DNA of 64,000 nucleotides from Panonychus citri (lineage: Eukaryota > Arthropoda > Arachnida > Trombidiformes > Tetranychidae). Numbering within the stretch: the stretch's first letter is position 1; the number at the start of each line of letters is the position of its first letter. The position numbers and the translations under genes are program-made. The DNA lies in NCBI RefSeq assembly GCF_014898815.1, contig NW_026515433.1, positions 580,501-644,500 of the forward strand. The letters are read 5' to 3'. Below the pieces are notes generated by a model that saw only the letters and a program-made list of their open reading frames with translations, made no database searches and was not told the DNA's origin. Shown here one piece after another: positions 36,501 to 50,751 of this stretch.

Positions 36501-39500
36501 TCATCATCAAGATAAAGATGATAAATGTACTAGGATTTTGTGTCTATGGTTATTTTTGCTATTCCTGTTGATTAAGATGAGTTGAGCACGAAATATTGAT
36601 CTGAATGAAGTAAAATCATATTAACTTTGGGTCCAGAATGTGATGGTTATTGAAGATTATTGAAACAACGAAAACCGGAAACGGAAAAACAGTCAACCAT
36701 AGGATTCCAATCCAATTAAATAACTAGAAGGATGATGAGGAAAAGAATAAAAAAGTTGAAGAGGAGAAACTTTTCCAAGGTTCATTTTCGATCGATGTCA
36801 GATTCCATTAGATTCATCAGAGGAAAAAGACTCAATCTTTTCTCTCTCATTGATCTTCCATGTTCACCTCATCTTCTCATTCTCATCTTTTCATCCTCAT
36901 CATTTCTCTTGTCCAGAAGCAAACTAAACAATTTTGTGGATCAAAACTATTAGAAAGTTGAACAAGGAAGACACAAAGATAGCATCTTGTGTCACTTTCA
37001 TTTCGCCTCTGGTTATTTTGCCTCCAATCTCCCACCTCTTTCACTCTCTCACTCACTCTTCCCATAACTTCATCTTCATCCTCATCCTCATCCTCATCTT
37101 CATCTTCCTCTTCCTCTTCTCATCTTTGCCTCTTTTTTATCAATCATTCAATTTACTTGTTCAATTGTTTCCACTCTGCAAAAGGAAACCCAAGTTATTT
37201 AAGTTAAATTTAATTTAATCACGATGAAAAAAAAAACCTTAAAAATGATTAAATATATTGAACTGAATTGGTGAGACACTGATGATACTAATAGATTACA
37301 ATCAAGTAAATTGTAATTTATTAAACTAATGGACTGGATGGCGATTCAAATTGTTAAATATACTCCCTTAATTTAAATCCTGTATTCTAATGATTAGGAT
37401 ATAATTTATTTTTTCAATCAAATATCATGATAACTATTATTGTGTGTGAAGATGCGATGATGTTGATTGTGTCCCAATATCAACAATTAAATCTTATTGT
37501 CAATTATTAAATTGATTCAGAAAAGAGGAGGAAGAAAAGGAAAGTGAAAAGTTATCATATCTCATGAGATTTAATCTGAATTTGAATAAATTGTGGTAAA
37601 TCATTTACAATGGTAAAAGATGTTGATTCAACTGATTCAGTGACAAAGATATATTATCATCTTGATTGTTATTCTGTAATCAAGTTGATCAACTTTTATG
37701 ATATTATAACATTTGCCTGGTTGACCGTGAAAAGATATTCAGTTCAATTCCTATGAAGATGAAGATGAGGATGATTTAGACTATTGGGAAATAAGAGGAT
37801 CAGGATATTTGTTAGCACGCGTTTTCAAAAAATGGGTTGATATCATTTTCTGAATGGGACGAGAAAAGGACAATGAAGATAAGTTAGGAAGATGGAAGGA
37901 TGATACGAGATGAGATGGAATTGATATTTTCTCAAGTGAAAGTAAAATGGAAAGTGAATTGGGACTTGGAGGGAAAATTGGGAATGAGATTTGTCGTTTT
38001 TCAACTGCAATTAAGATTTTTAATTATAACGAATTGATTAACTTTAATCATCAGAAATTGAGAAAATGATACTTGAACAAGGAAGTAATAATAATAAGAT
38101 GATGTCAAAAGGTATCCTTTATCTAATCATTATCCTCATCCTTTTCCTCTTGATCATTAAATTTGATTTCTTTTGGTTTTCATCATCAATTCATATTCAT
38201 CTTCAATCAATGAATACTTTTGGCTATAGATGCATTTGTTTATCAAACGTTTACCTCATCTGAATGATGAAGATGATGATGAAAATTATTAGCCTCATCA
38301 TGGTAATATAAATAAATATATATATTGTTGGATAGCACTTGGCATCCAATGATGATTAAGATGATGATGATAATAATAAGTGATGCTGAATGAAGCTCAT
38401 CCCGGAGCAATAAAAGTTATCTTAAGAAGGAGGATGAATATAACCATATTGATCTTTGTTTCTCTCCTTTTCATACTCATCTTCATCTTCATCCTCATCC
38501 TCATCCTTATCATCATCACCATCACCATCGTCATCATCATGAAAACAACATTGAAGATAACAAAACTTAATATAATAATAACTGAGATTCCTGGTTGATT
38601 GTCACTTCTGATGTAACTTTGGATGAAAAGGAGACACCATTAACTAAGGATAACATTTGATTGAGAGCAATTTATTAATAATGATAATAATATTATAACA
38701 ATTTACTGATCAACATCATTGGCTATGATTCAAATGGTGTTGCCTGATTAACTTTATACGATTACAATAATAATAAATCACATTTAAATCAATGTAAATC
38801 AAAGGTTAATTATCATCGCAAGTTATAAGTATCAAAATAATTAATCTCAATTTAACAAGTGATTTTACCTTTAATTGTTACAATCATAAGATCAACTAGA
38901 TTTTGATCACTTTGATTATGATGAGGCTTGTGTAATGTGAGATTGAGGTAAACAATTAACTAATTGAATTAACTGATGCAATGACAATTAGTTATTAGAG
39001 GTAAACCAAAGTGAAAAAGTCCAACAATTACATTTGATTGAAATTTTCATTAACCAACAACATCAACTGATTGTATTGCATAATACAATTAATCAGTTAA
39101 CATGAATTACCTGATCATTATTGTCATCATCATCAGTCACCTTGTCCAAATCTAATTACCAATTATCAAGGTAAATGATTAACAATTAGTGAGTTTTTCA
39201 AAAAAAAAGCTTCAATTTCATTCATTAGATTCATAAGGAAGCCAAATGATTGGTCATCAAATTCATTGATGACCATTAATCAGTCGGGTCAAAGTTGATT
39301 AAGGTAAAAAATAACCTCACCAATTATATATTGACTTTGATAATGATAATCAACTGTTGACATTAAATTAACTTCCAATACGTTATCGATTTTGATATTA
39401 CCTGTTGATCAAAAACCAATTTGTTTTTTTTCATGTAACAATTTCCATTCTGAGCAAGTTCAGTTTCATTCCGTTCAGAATCTCAAACAGCTATTCATTT

Positions 39501-42500
39501 ACCTTTATCATCCTCATCATCCTTATCATCTTTATGTTGTGGTTCAATTGAGTAACCTCATAACTCCTTTCTAAAGGTAGGAATGTTTAAATGAGACTAA
39601 TTATCATGATCTTTGTCGATTATTGAAATGATTCATTGGAAAACAAAAGGATGACAAACAATTGACATTCTGTGAGCTGTCGGATTGATTAATTGTTGTA
39701 CTTTGTCAGATTGTGGGTCATTAATAATCTAGTTGATATTTAAATTCAATCATTAGCTCATTCATCTTGAACTGAAATATTAATCAAACAATATGATTAC
39801 AAGATCGTAAGTTCATTAATTATTATCCCTTTTTGATTACCTTTTAGCCTTAGCCAGTTGGTTAATTGTAATTAACTAGCTAATAATTTTCTATGGTTAA
39901 TCTAATTTTTTTTTGTTCAATTGTAAATCTAATTACAAATGTTAATCATTTTTATTGACAACATGATGGGTTAATATGATTCATTCAGTTGGTCATCTTC
40001 ATCCTTTGTCACCCAAATTAATTGTATAAACAAGATGGACATTCAGTTGTAAATCCAAAAAGGTTGAAAGTTAAGATGTGAAGGTGAATGAAAATTTGCT
40101 AATTTGATTGTGATGATCGGAAAATAGAATCAAATTGCCGAATCTGATTCGCAAAGTATTCTGATGGTCGAGTTGCCAACTCTCATCATCATGGAGTAAA
40201 AGGTAAAACAAGAAGATGATGAAAAGAAAATGAGAAAGTTCATCACTCTCATGATTCACTGTTTCCAGTTCACCTTCTCATCCAAATCTTCATTTCCCAT
40301 GTAACTTGAATATTTGCATCTCGATGCTCTCGCATATTCACCTGTTAATGGACTCACTAAATTGGTTTATCCCCTCAAGAGGTGAAAGAGGTAAACTGAT
40401 ATTGAGGATACGATTGGAAGAGAGAGAGAGAGAGAGTGAGAGACTGAGTGAATTATCATCATCTGAACAATCTAATGACAATCAAAACTGATTCAGTTGA
40501 ACCAAACAATCCAATCAATAGAAAACTAAACACAATTTTCCAACCGATGGACTAATGATGATATTAATGCATCATCACCACAGTTGATCATCACTTTCAT
40601 CCTCATCTTTTTTCGGACACACAAAAAGTTGCCATTAGCTTGATGATGATAATGATGATGAAGATGAGAAAGTAAGGAAAATGAGAAAGAGAGAGAAACT
40701 ATTCCTCTCTCTTGCAAAAAAATCTCTTCCTATTTTATGATCATCATTTCATCTAAACAGAAATTCACGTGACTTTTGACAATAATATTACGGTTATCTT
40801 AATCTTCATCATCTGCATCATGATGATGATAATGATGAAGGAAGAAAAAGAGACGATGATGAAGAAAGTCAATTGAAACTGTATCAATGGTCTATACGAT
40901 TCTTACTGTTCTAATTGGCTTCTTCATCATCATTATCTTTTATTGCGTGAGACTGGTCATCATCTTCATGTAAGGTACAGAGGTAATAGGTCAGCTTATG
41001 AAAGTAAAGGCTAGTTTGTTGTCATACATAAAATGCTGAGACGGAAATTAGTGTCAAAAAAAGAGGCCCAGAAAACAAATGTGATGATGAAGCCAAGTAA
41101 AGCGGAAGCACTTAAAATGATCAACATCATTATTATCATCCAACGTTTTCCCTTCAAATGTTCACTTGATGATCGAACCTCATCATCATCATGATCACAA
41201 TCAGAAAGGTTTCATCATAATAGTCGCAATTTAATATAAACATGCGTTCGTCCCGTGCCTTTGACAGTTTCCATTACCTGCATCATCATTTCCTCTTCTT
41301 CCGCATCCTATTTATTAACAAGTACAATTAAAGGGCCAATACAACTACTCAATTCTCTTTCTATTTCTTCCTTCTCCTATTCGTCCTCATCATCTTTTAA
41401 TCTTCCGAGATGAAAAAGAATCAAGAAAAGATGAAACCAAATCAGTCTCTTTTAAGCTCTCTGTCTTTTTTGCTTCATTCTCATCATATTCATCCTCATC
41501 CTCATCCTCCTCCTTCTCATCATCATCATCATCTCTCTCTCTCTCTCTCTATCATCTTTCGGTAAGCACGTTTTTTTCATCGATCCAATATCATCATCAT
41601 GAAGACACACAAAAACCTGATCCTCTCTCGAATTCACTGATTATTATTCCTCATCTTTTGGTCCGGATGTTGTTGTGATTTAAACTGTTCACTGGATTAA
41701 ATCATTCAAACTGATCACATGTTAAGCAATCATCCCGAAAGCCAATTAAGGAGTTTAAATTATGATGGAGATGAGAAGATCTTCATTATCTTCCTCATCT
41801 TGATAATTCAAAAGCTTAGACAAAACTTAAAAAGAAGAGAAAAAGATGATAACATTTTTACTCTTTTTCTTCTCTTCCTCCTTTTCTTTTCTTTTCATCC
41901 TCATCACTTTTTTTCTACTTATCCTTTTTTCTTTCATTTTTTGTTATCCTTCTCATTATCTTCTACCTTTTCCTTATCATCTTTAATTTTCAACATATTC
42001 TCATCCCTTTACTTCATCACCAATTCTCTAATTAGAATGTTAAATCACTAACAAGATGAAAAGAAAACTATTGGAACAAATAAAAATGAACAAAAACGAA
42101 TCGATATTTTGTGAGGTCGATTCTTGACCATGATGAAATAATGATGGAATATGAGGAAAAGGTAAAGGTGAGGATGTAACAAATGATGAGAATGGGATGA
42201 TGAGCATCAATAAGTCGAATATATTTTTTATCTTCTTATCTTTTCATCCTCATCCCTTTAAGACATCAAACTTTCAAAGTCCTATTGATAAAAACTGGTA
42301 ACTCTTATTATCAGTTAACAGTAAAAGTAATTGTTAGTTGCTTTTTCCAATGTAAAACCTATAAGAAGGGATGAGGATGGAGATACAATGATGAAGATGA
42401 TGTTTGTCTGTGTTTTTCAGATCTTTTCTCATCTTCTTTCATGTAATTTGTTAGATGAGAAAAAGAAGCAAAAAGAGAAGAAAAAGAAAAACATCTTTTG

Positions 42501-45500
42501 TCCTGTTCTGACCTAAAATAATAACCTCAACTTACCTTTGATCATCTTCATCTTCTTCTTCATCCCAAGCTCATCTTTCCACAAATTTTCTCTCTCATCT
42601 TTCATTTCTCTATCTTCATTTTATCCTCATCTTCTCTTTTTCTTCTTCCCTCTTCTTTCATCATCTTTCATCATTCTTCTTCTTTATTGTTTCCATTCTT
42701 TTCTCTTCAGGGCTTTCCAATCTTCTCCCTTTAACTGGCCTTCATCATCTTCATCATCTTCATCAACCTTTTCTCTTCTTTTCCTCATCCATCTCATCTT
42801 CTTATGCCTCTTACTCTCACTTTTATTTTTTCCATTACCAACTTTACCTTCTAACTCTCATCCTCTTTAAGAATCTTCTTTTCTTTAATGGATCGAAGCA
42901 ACAATTTCTGTCTCTACCTGGAAGCTCATTTTTCTACCTAAGTTTCCTTTTCTTTCATCATCTTCTTCCTTCATCTTTTTCCTCTTTTCCTTGGAACAAA
43001 TTCTGTTTACTGTTATTCTCACAGGCGAAACTTTCTTTCTACCTTTTTTTCTGTCGTTTTCCCTTCTTCTTGTCTTTCACTTTTCTTCATCATCTCCATA
43101 AGCAAAGCGGATAAAAAGGTTCAATCTCTTTGGAGGAAATGAAAGAAGCGAAGAAAAAAATTCTGTTATCTAGAATTCGATGGATGTTTGATTCAGGATC
43201 ATGATGTTGATGTTTAGGTTCACTTGTAACCATAAAGAGGCTTTTGTATCAATGATCAAAGTTGAGGTAATGAAAAGTAAGAGGAAGAGAGAAGAAGATA
43301 GAAGGTTGGGAGTAGAAGTGGGAGTGAGGAGGAAAAAGATGAAGGAGGATGAGAGAAAATCGATGAAAGTGAACCTTTATCTTCCTTATATCTCTCTCTC
43401 CTTCTATCTCTCTCTTGATTCTAATTTGCAGAATTCTTTTGTCTTTCTTTTATACTCTCACTTTATGTATTCATCTTCTTCCAGCATCTTGGAAGTACCT
43501 AGTTACCGGATTTCTCCTGACGGAATGTTATTGGGACTCGAATAATATCACATTTGCCTTATATCAACATCCTAACAGCCATTAAGCATCCACATCATCA
43601 TCTCCATCTTACCAATAACCAATTTATGAGTTTAAGTGAAGAAAAGGAGAATGGGAATGAGAATGAGAGAGAGAGAAAGTGGCTAGGAAAGAATGAAAGT
43701 TAGAAATGATTCAGAATAAGATGATAAGAATATAATCGAAATAGACAGAGGAAAATAGATGGCTGATAATTGATGGTGAAAGATGATGACGATTAGTTAA
43801 CTCGTCTTCATCTTGAATTGGTCAAAAGTTTTCACCAAAACATCATTACCATTATCATGGATCTAATAATAATCATGATTAATCAGATGAAGTTTTCTAA
43901 TCTAAATGAATCCAAATGATCGCAATCAAAAATAAACCATTGAGAGATAATCAATTTAGAAGCAACATCAGTGAGACAATTAACTAATTAACTTGTTCAT
44001 GGATAAACACAAAGACAGTTTTACACGTGATCAAAAGTTCAATTGATGATTTCACGATGATCATCATGTAAAGAATGAAGGTGAAGACGACAAAGAGATG
44101 ATTAATGTACATGGGCAACTGATACTCACTGGAAAAGATTGTAAAACATGAAATTCATCATCTTCTCATCTTCTCATCTTCCATTCTTCATTCTCCTTCT
44201 TCACTTACCTATTTCATCTTCATCACTTTTCTTTATCTTTTTGTCATCGTTTTGTTGACATTTTTTACTTTTTATCTTTATGATAATATTTGTTTCCATC
44301 TCTCTCATTCTGATAATTGTCTTCTCATCCATTTACATCATAATCATCATCATCCTCACTCTCTATGGGACACTTTGCATTATCTTTCTTTTTCATCTCC
44401 ATCATCCTCCGAGTGTATTGCACATCATCTCATCCTTTTCATCCAAATCCATCCTCTCTCATCTCTCTTCACCTTATCATCTCTCATCTCTCTCTCTTTT
44501 CCTCTTCTAAACTACTTTCACTTATCATTTTTTCTAAAATCGAAATCCTTCGATTTCTCTTTCTTTATTCGATAAATACCCTGAAAACTCATCTAATTTT
44601 ATCTTTTTGCTCTTTTCTCTTGTAAAAGGTGAATACATTTCATCCTCATCTTTCTCTCTCGAACACTTTTCTCATCTTTGAATCATCTCTCAGAAAGAAA
44701 AGCAAATAAAACCTTCAACTCGAATGTGGAGAAAACCTTTTCTGCTTTTTGATCTGTGTTCAGTTTAACATCATACGAGTTGAACGATACAAAGATGAGG
44801 ATGAAGATGGAGATAAAGATAACTGTATTTTTATTGAAGAAGAAGAAAAAAACTGTTTCTTTTGAAATGGAAAAACCATTTCAACACTTTTTTCCAACTT
44901 CTACATTGATAAACACACTGTAACCTGAATACAACCTCGAATATTTATCAATGCTTGTTAGCCTGTTGCTTTTGTTATCATTTTTTATTTAACCTTCGAT
45001 TTGAGAATCTTCATCTCTTCATTTTAACCTTTCTCAGCATCTTTTCATCATCTAAATCATCTCTTGTTTATCACTCTTTCTGCACATTGTCTTCATCAGA
45101 ACAACAGATAAACAGATAAAGAAGCTGAGGTAAGAAATGAAAATGAGTCGAACTCTTTTCCTCAGAGAATAGGAAATTGTTATAAAGAAATTGATGTTCT
45201 GTTATTTTCTTTATTTTTTTACAGAGCTTTCACCTTTTCTCCGACCACTTCCACTTCCATCTCAACCTACTCATCTTCATCTTTATCCTCATCCATTTTC
45301 ATCTTACTTGTTATTTGTTTTTTATTCGATTTACCTTTTGTCAAACTGATTAGTACTCAGCTGATGGTGTTTACAATTGGTTGGGAGTTAAAATGTCCCT
45401 TAAAAAATATTATTACAAGTAAAAAGAATAATAAAAATCCTCGAACATGAAGGAAGATAAAAAAGAAACCACTAAATCTGATGGCAACATTTTCATCCTT

Positions 45501-45581
45501 CGCAACTTCATCCTCATCTTTTATCCCTAAAAGCAGATAACATGAGATCCCATCCCAGTCAAATAATTCCCAAGCATCATC

Positions 45582-45620
<39 letters not shown>

Positions 45621-46141
45621 TTAATCTCTTCCCACTCTCCCTCTTTTTGTTAATAAAACTCCTACTAAATCTGATTCACCTTCTCTCTTCCTCTTCCTCG
45701 TTTCCAATCTATCAACCATTTCCTATGAGGCTGTTACTCATTTTTGGGAGGCTCATACTTTTACTCCTCATCATCATCATCAAAATGACGGAATTTATTT
45801 CCCTTAAGGCTTTCATCTTCTGTCTCTTTTTCTCATTTTCATTCTCATTTTCATCTTCATTTTTATCCTCATCAGATGATTCTTAATGTGTATCAAAGAG
45901 GATGCTAGATGACAGAAACAAGAGACAGAGGAAAATGTGGAAGAGTAAAAACAGAATTACTTATTTGTTTTCATCTTTCTCATCCCGAATATGCAACATG
46001 GTCTTCATCATCTCCATCGTCAACATCCTCACCAACTTATTACTTTTATTTTACTCGCTTAGATAAATCCAAATGAGTTTTCGCTCTCTCCTTCTCCCTC
46101 CCTCTCTCCTTTATTATCTCATCTTCACTGATCCTCTCTTC

Positions 46142-46180
<39 letters not shown>

Positions 46181-47967
46181 CTCCTCCTCCTCATTACCAA
46201 AGGTACCCCATAACACGTGACCTAATCACTTGCATCACCATGACTCTGGATGTTGATCGGATTGTAATTTACGAAGAGAAATGATGAGGAAAAAAGTATT
46301 TTAATGACATATCCCAGGTCAATCACATTGTGATGTACAAAAAAAAAGATGAGGATGAAAAGGATGATGATTATGATGAAAGTAAAGAAACAGCAGAAAA
46401 AAACTTACAAAAACCGATGGTTATATCAGATTTTAGATTTACAGTAGTGTTAATCAAATTTGATTTTATCAAATAATTTAGCCAAAAACCGATTGATCAA
46501 ACTGAATTAGGTTATCGCATTTATTTGGTTAATCATTTGTGAGGTTAATCAATCAATTTCCAGTTCTCAGACAATAATCTAAGTTAATTGTTAAACTTTG
46601 TGAACATCGCGACAACTTGTTCGGCAAAATAACTTATGAAATTTCAACTTATTTTACTCAAGAATTTTCATCATCATCTTCATGATGAGAAGATGATGAA
46701 ATAATTTCAACAGTTTCTCTGGAATTTCATCAAAATTTCATCAGCAATTCACAAAATTACTAAGGTTTAAAAAACTTGATTCTAAACTATTTGCTACTCA
46801 ATCGTAAACCAATACATGATGAACAATTAATTAGACACTAATTAGGGATACTTTTGATTAGTTGAGTTGAAAAATTTAGATGAGATTCAGATCGTGATCA
46901 CTTTGAAAAACTTTGATTGAGTTTTAACTCTAATTGTTTGATGATAATCTCACGACACCATGTAAACAATACTGGTAACAGGTAATGGAAAAAAAGACAG
47001 AAAAGAAACTCAAATAGACAGAGTTTCTGTTCATCTCTCTAATTGTGGAAACTAATTGTTGATGACAATAAATATTAATACAATGAGATGTCAACCATAA
47101 TCGTAACCTTAAATGACGGTGATTAAACCTGGAGTCAATCATCGTGGTAATGTAATTGTTGATAGGAAATTAACATGATTAACTTACCGATGAAGTTTTT
47201 GTACAAGGAACCAAAAGGATATTTTCATCTTCGTCTTCGTGATTATCCTCGATTTTGATTGTCGCTGATTCTTGTTTACAATTAACGTTACCACGTAATT
47301 TAAATCCTTTCGCTTTCACCCAAAATCTAAACTTTGAATTCTCCACGTTTGTTGTTTCCTCACCTCGAAGGATACGAACGATCCTTTGGTACTTTTTTCG
47401 AGTAACTGTTTTCGTCTTTGCTGAATCTCCATAAGTTTTCAGAGCCCAAGTTTGGTAAGCCGAATACAAATTTGATTCGATTGTTGTTGATGTTGATTGA
47501 TTTTCATCGATTACAATCGAAGTTGAAAGTTGTAGTTTACTATTATCAATGTCCATTGGCTCTGATTGTCCAGAGCCTTCAGTTGGTGTTGATGAAAGTG
47601 TCACTGGGGTGATTGTTGTTGAATTTGATTCTGATTTAATTGTTGTAGTTGATGTTGGAGTTCGGCCAGTTTTTGAATGGTCTTTACGGTTTGATTGTAA
47701 ATCATTTGACGGCGGTGATGAATTAACATGTTTAGTTGATTTGATAGGTTTAATTGTTGTCGTAAAATCAGTTGGATATGATGATTTATCTGAACGTGAA
47801 TGATGAAGAAGATGATAACGATAATTACGTTCATCTTCCTCATCATCAGCTTCTTCAGCTATTGTGGCAACTTCATCGTACGAAACTAAATCACAAATAA
47901 CTTGTTGGGCCAAAGCAGCGGCGACTCGAGTTCCACATCGAGATGATCGACGTGTCGGTGTTTCCAT
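24037..47967 (-). CDS. NOL4: NOL4/NOL4L (nucleolar protein 4) homologue
   Basis: Nine exons over 24 kb: 47967-47188, 35129-34974, 33128-32941, 32301-32004, 27857-27698, 27410-26926, 25891-25412, 25328-25175 and 24491-24037 (3,156 bases, 1,051 residues; human NOL4 ~640). Conserved blocks appear in family order: [20 protein letters not shown] with [28 protein letters not shown] with [63 protein letters not shown], interrupted by an intron, with [15 protein letters not shown]; and the C-terminal [20 protein letters not shown]. Extra length is Ser/Asn/Thr-rich spacer and a ~160-residue N-terminal extension. The start is the first in-frame ATG (METPTRRSS). A PLDMS motif (exon at 27410-26926) resembles CtBP-binding PxDLS. 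The biochemical role of NOL4 proteins is poorly known; vertebrate forms are nuclear and neural-enriched. Family assignment is very strong; the 5' end and alternative exons are uncertain. Confidence 0.93.
28050..31990. other. NOL4 intron (27858-32003), simple-sequence rich
   Basis: Over 4 kb without coding exons. It holds GATGAT/GAAGAT tracts on one strand or the other and a (GA)n microsatellite at 30229-30255. Frames with Ser/His/Leu or Phe-rich translations here are products of simple sequence. Confidence 0.6.
30229..30255. repeat. GA dinucleotide microsatellite
   Basis: About 13 GA units within a NOL4 intron. Confidence 0.9.
33518..33575. repeat. (CT)29 microsatellite
   Basis: Uninterrupted 58-base CT run, the longest in the window, in the NOL4 intron between the exons at 35129-34974 and 33128-32941. 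It is followed at 33608-33650 by a CATCCT hexanucleotide array. Confidence 0.97.
35428..35500 (+). tRNA. trnR-CCT: tRNA-Arg (anticodon CCT)
   Basis: A 73-base cloverleaf without intron decodes AGG. Acceptor arms ACTCTCG/CGAGAGT pair fully, with discriminator A. The anticodon arm TCGGT-CTCCTAA-ACCGG (one T-G pair) presents CCT. The A box (TGGCCTAATGG) and B box (GGTTCGAGTCC) fit RNA polymerase III promoters, and a T5 terminator lies at 35505-35509. The gene is on the opposite strand to NOL4, inside its first intron and only about 300 bases from the second exon. Confidence 0.98.
37066..37110. repeat. CATCCT/CATCTT hexanucleotide array
   Basis: Tandem six-base units, mainly CATCCT with CATCTT variants, in the first NOL4 intron. 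Very similar arrays lie at 33608-33650, 38466-38520 and 41483-41520, suggesting repeated local expansion or exchange. Confidence 0.8.
45586..45618. repeat. CT dinucleotide microsatellite
   Basis: About 16 CT units directly after CATCATCAT, in the first NOL4 intron. Confidence 0.93.
46147..46192. repeat. compound (CT)n(CTC)n microsatellite
   Basis: About 15 CT units followed directly by about five CTC units, in the first NOL4 intron. Confidence 0.93.
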
Positions 47968-49416
47968 AATTATATTGATGATTATCAACCAACAACTAAT
48001 TCAATCATAAATACAAAAACAATCGATCAATAAAATATGAACAATATGTAAAGTTGAGGGTTCGAAAAGTTATCAACTCACTTGTGATTAGTTTTTTCTT
48101 CGGAAGAGAAAAACAAATATTTAAATGATGCTCAAAGTGAAGTTCATATGTAACAGGTAAGAAATGGAGATAAGTTGATGATGAAGATTAGAGAAGATGA
48201 AAGAAAGTTGAAACCATGGGAGAAGAAAGGAAATTAGAACAAGAAAATCAAGTTAACTGTAGTTTGGATATAAAGTGAAAGACTCGATCTGGGCTATCCT
48301 ATCAATCTCATGGTGCATTGGATGTGGGAGGTAAGGGCAGAGAGAATGAGTGAGAATAGTTGCAAGATGATGATAGGGAGAGAGAAGGATGAAAAGAGTG
48401 AGTTATATTGTCAGCATGCGTGTGAGTGAATATCTCACCTTGTCAATAAAATATACCTTCTGAATTGAATGCATATATAACTTTGAATGATAGTCCATCA
48501 GTTACATGGTGAACATGTTATGTTCAGAACCCACCCTGTGTGCACAGAGAGGGGCGAAAAAGCTGAAACAAACTGAAGCCTTGACATTATTTGCCCTTTT
48601 TAAATACAAATAATATCATTAATGATCATTTTATTATATATCGGCTTTTGTCAAGCGCATGCACCTTAATCAACCCTCATCATCAACAGCATCCTCATCA
48701 CTTTCATCATCTCCTTTAACCTCTCTCTCTCTCTCATCTTCTTCTTCTCCTACACATCTCCATCATCGATAACTTGAAATGAAACAATATTGAATACATA
48801 TTTTCAATTATAAAAGATAATTGGTCAACTGTTGTCGTTAATATTTGTTGACCTAATCTACAAGTTTCATCTCATTATTTTTCAGGTTTCCGGTTCCTTG
48901 GTGTAACCAGCATCTGAATCCCGTATTATAATGATAATCATCATTACCCTGCATCATCAACACCCTGTCAACCATCTGATAAAAGAATTGTGATGAAAAT
49001 AAGTCTGGTTTTCAAATCTAATTGAAAAACATATGGATCTCAAAAGAGTAACTTGTTAACATCACCTTATGTTTTATCATGAAGAGAAATGAGACCAGAG
49101 AGAGAGAGAGAGAGAGAAAGGGAGGGGAGGGGAGGAATTCTATCATCATGCTGTTTTCATCCCACATGAATTGAATCAATTTGAACCAGTATAAGTTAAG
49201 CCATTAGTTGAATCTCGTCCGAGTGAAAGAAAAAATTGTTTTTCGATAAAATTTTGGTGTTGATTTAACTCAGATTTCATTTAATTCAGTTGTCGATTCA
49301 CGTTGATGATTGATATTGAATGATGATGGAAAGACCTGGCATGAGGTTATCATCAATAGGAATCAAAGAAATGTTTTAGAATAGAAAGAGGACGACGAGA
49401 AGAAAGAAATAAAGAC

Positions 49417-49448
<32 letters not shown>

Positions 49449-50751
49449 TAAAAGAATTGTTACCAACAGAGAGAGTCTGAATTTCCATTTGATTCCATGT
49501 TCATCCTCATGTTTCTCGAGTGAGTCTCCAATAGAACCTCATGTCATCATCACAAGAATTGATATCGATCGATGTTAGGTAAAGCAAAAAAGGAGCACAA
49601 TCAACAGATTATTCTGAGTTTCGGATTCAACCACATGATGATTCAATCAGAATTTATTCCAACTGATTCTCTGATTTGGGTTCTATTTGTTTGTATTTAA
49701 TGTTAGAGTTAAACATTTTAACTTAATCATTCTCACCTTTTAACATAATCATTAGGTAATTGTTGCCTTTAATCATCTCGATCATCTTTTGTTTTCAGTT
49801 TAATTTTAAACCAAATGAATTACAATCAAGACAAGAAAATGATTAAATGCAATTATCTGTTTATTGTACTTTGGTAACTAATAAAATGTAAAAAGATTGA
49901 TTTTTTCTTGAACAATTTGATCAACATATTACTTTTGTTGGGATAGAATCACGTTAATTGTAAAATTGATTATTAATCTTGATAAAGGTTAACCAGGTTA
50001 ATTTCAGTAGAAAAAAGCTCATTTCTTTAACAATTTAAGAAAACATGAAAGACTTTTGTTTAATCACAATGTTGATTATGTTGATTCAGTTACTTTTTGA
50101 CTTTTTTCACTGAATCAGATTGCATCAAAAAACAACAATGAAATAATTTTGGATTTGATTGTTTAGATAAAATCTATGGCAATTTAAGACAATTTGAAAC
50201 AAAAAAATTAGTTGAATGAAAATCATAACAAAAAGATCATAAAAGTTAATTGTAGGACCAATAGAATTGGTTTGAGTTAGATGAAAACAGAAATCAATTA
50301 ACAATCTTATCAAAGATGAAGGTAATTATGATTGTGATGATAAGATTATAAAAAACAATTTAGTTTCATTAGATATTATCTAATATAAGTAAAATCTATT
50401 CTCACTGATTAACATGATAGAGAGGCTGATTGTTGATTAAATTGGAAGCTTTTAGATTTCATATAAATTTTCATCTAAAAAACTTTGTTATAAATGTTGT
50501 ATTGAAAATCTAATAAAAATACTAATTAAACGGAAAATGAGCATCTGATTGTTAACCTTGATCGATACTCAACTATCTGTGATATTGGACGAGATATTAT
50601 ATTGATGTGATCACTTTGATTGGTAATCAATTTCATCACATGAAATGATTTCTAATCGTCGATTCGACTTAAGCATTACTTTGATCAACTCAGTCAACAT
50701 CGAGAGTCATTGGATCTAAAAACAATTTAAACTCATGAATGACTTTGGCTT
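47968..50751. other. NOL4 upstream region / region downstream of pyruvate carboxylase
   Basis: 2.8 kb without coding sequence between two minus-strand genes. It contains GA microsatellites at 49096-49117 and 49421-49448, a GGGAGGGGAGGGGAGG purine patch near 49120-49135 and CATCAT tracts. The NOL4 promoter and any non-coding first exon should lie here but were not identified. Confidence 0.5.
49421..49448. repeat. GA dinucleotide microsatellite
   Basis: About 14 GA units upstream of NOL4. A similar run is at 49096-49117. Confidence 0.92.

Larger units (their letters stand above)
35130..47187. other. 12-kb first NOL4 intron, GAT/GAN repeat mosaic
   Basis: Apart from the tRNA gene near its 3' edge, this intron has no gene. 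It is a patchwork of strand-asymmetric purine/pyrimidine tracts built from CATCAT, CATCTT and CATCCT units and CT runs, for example at 37066-37110, 38466-38540, 41480-41550, 42540-42840, 44150-44520 and 45770-45870. Several open frames arise only because these 3- and 6-base units lack stop codons. Confidence 0.7.
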
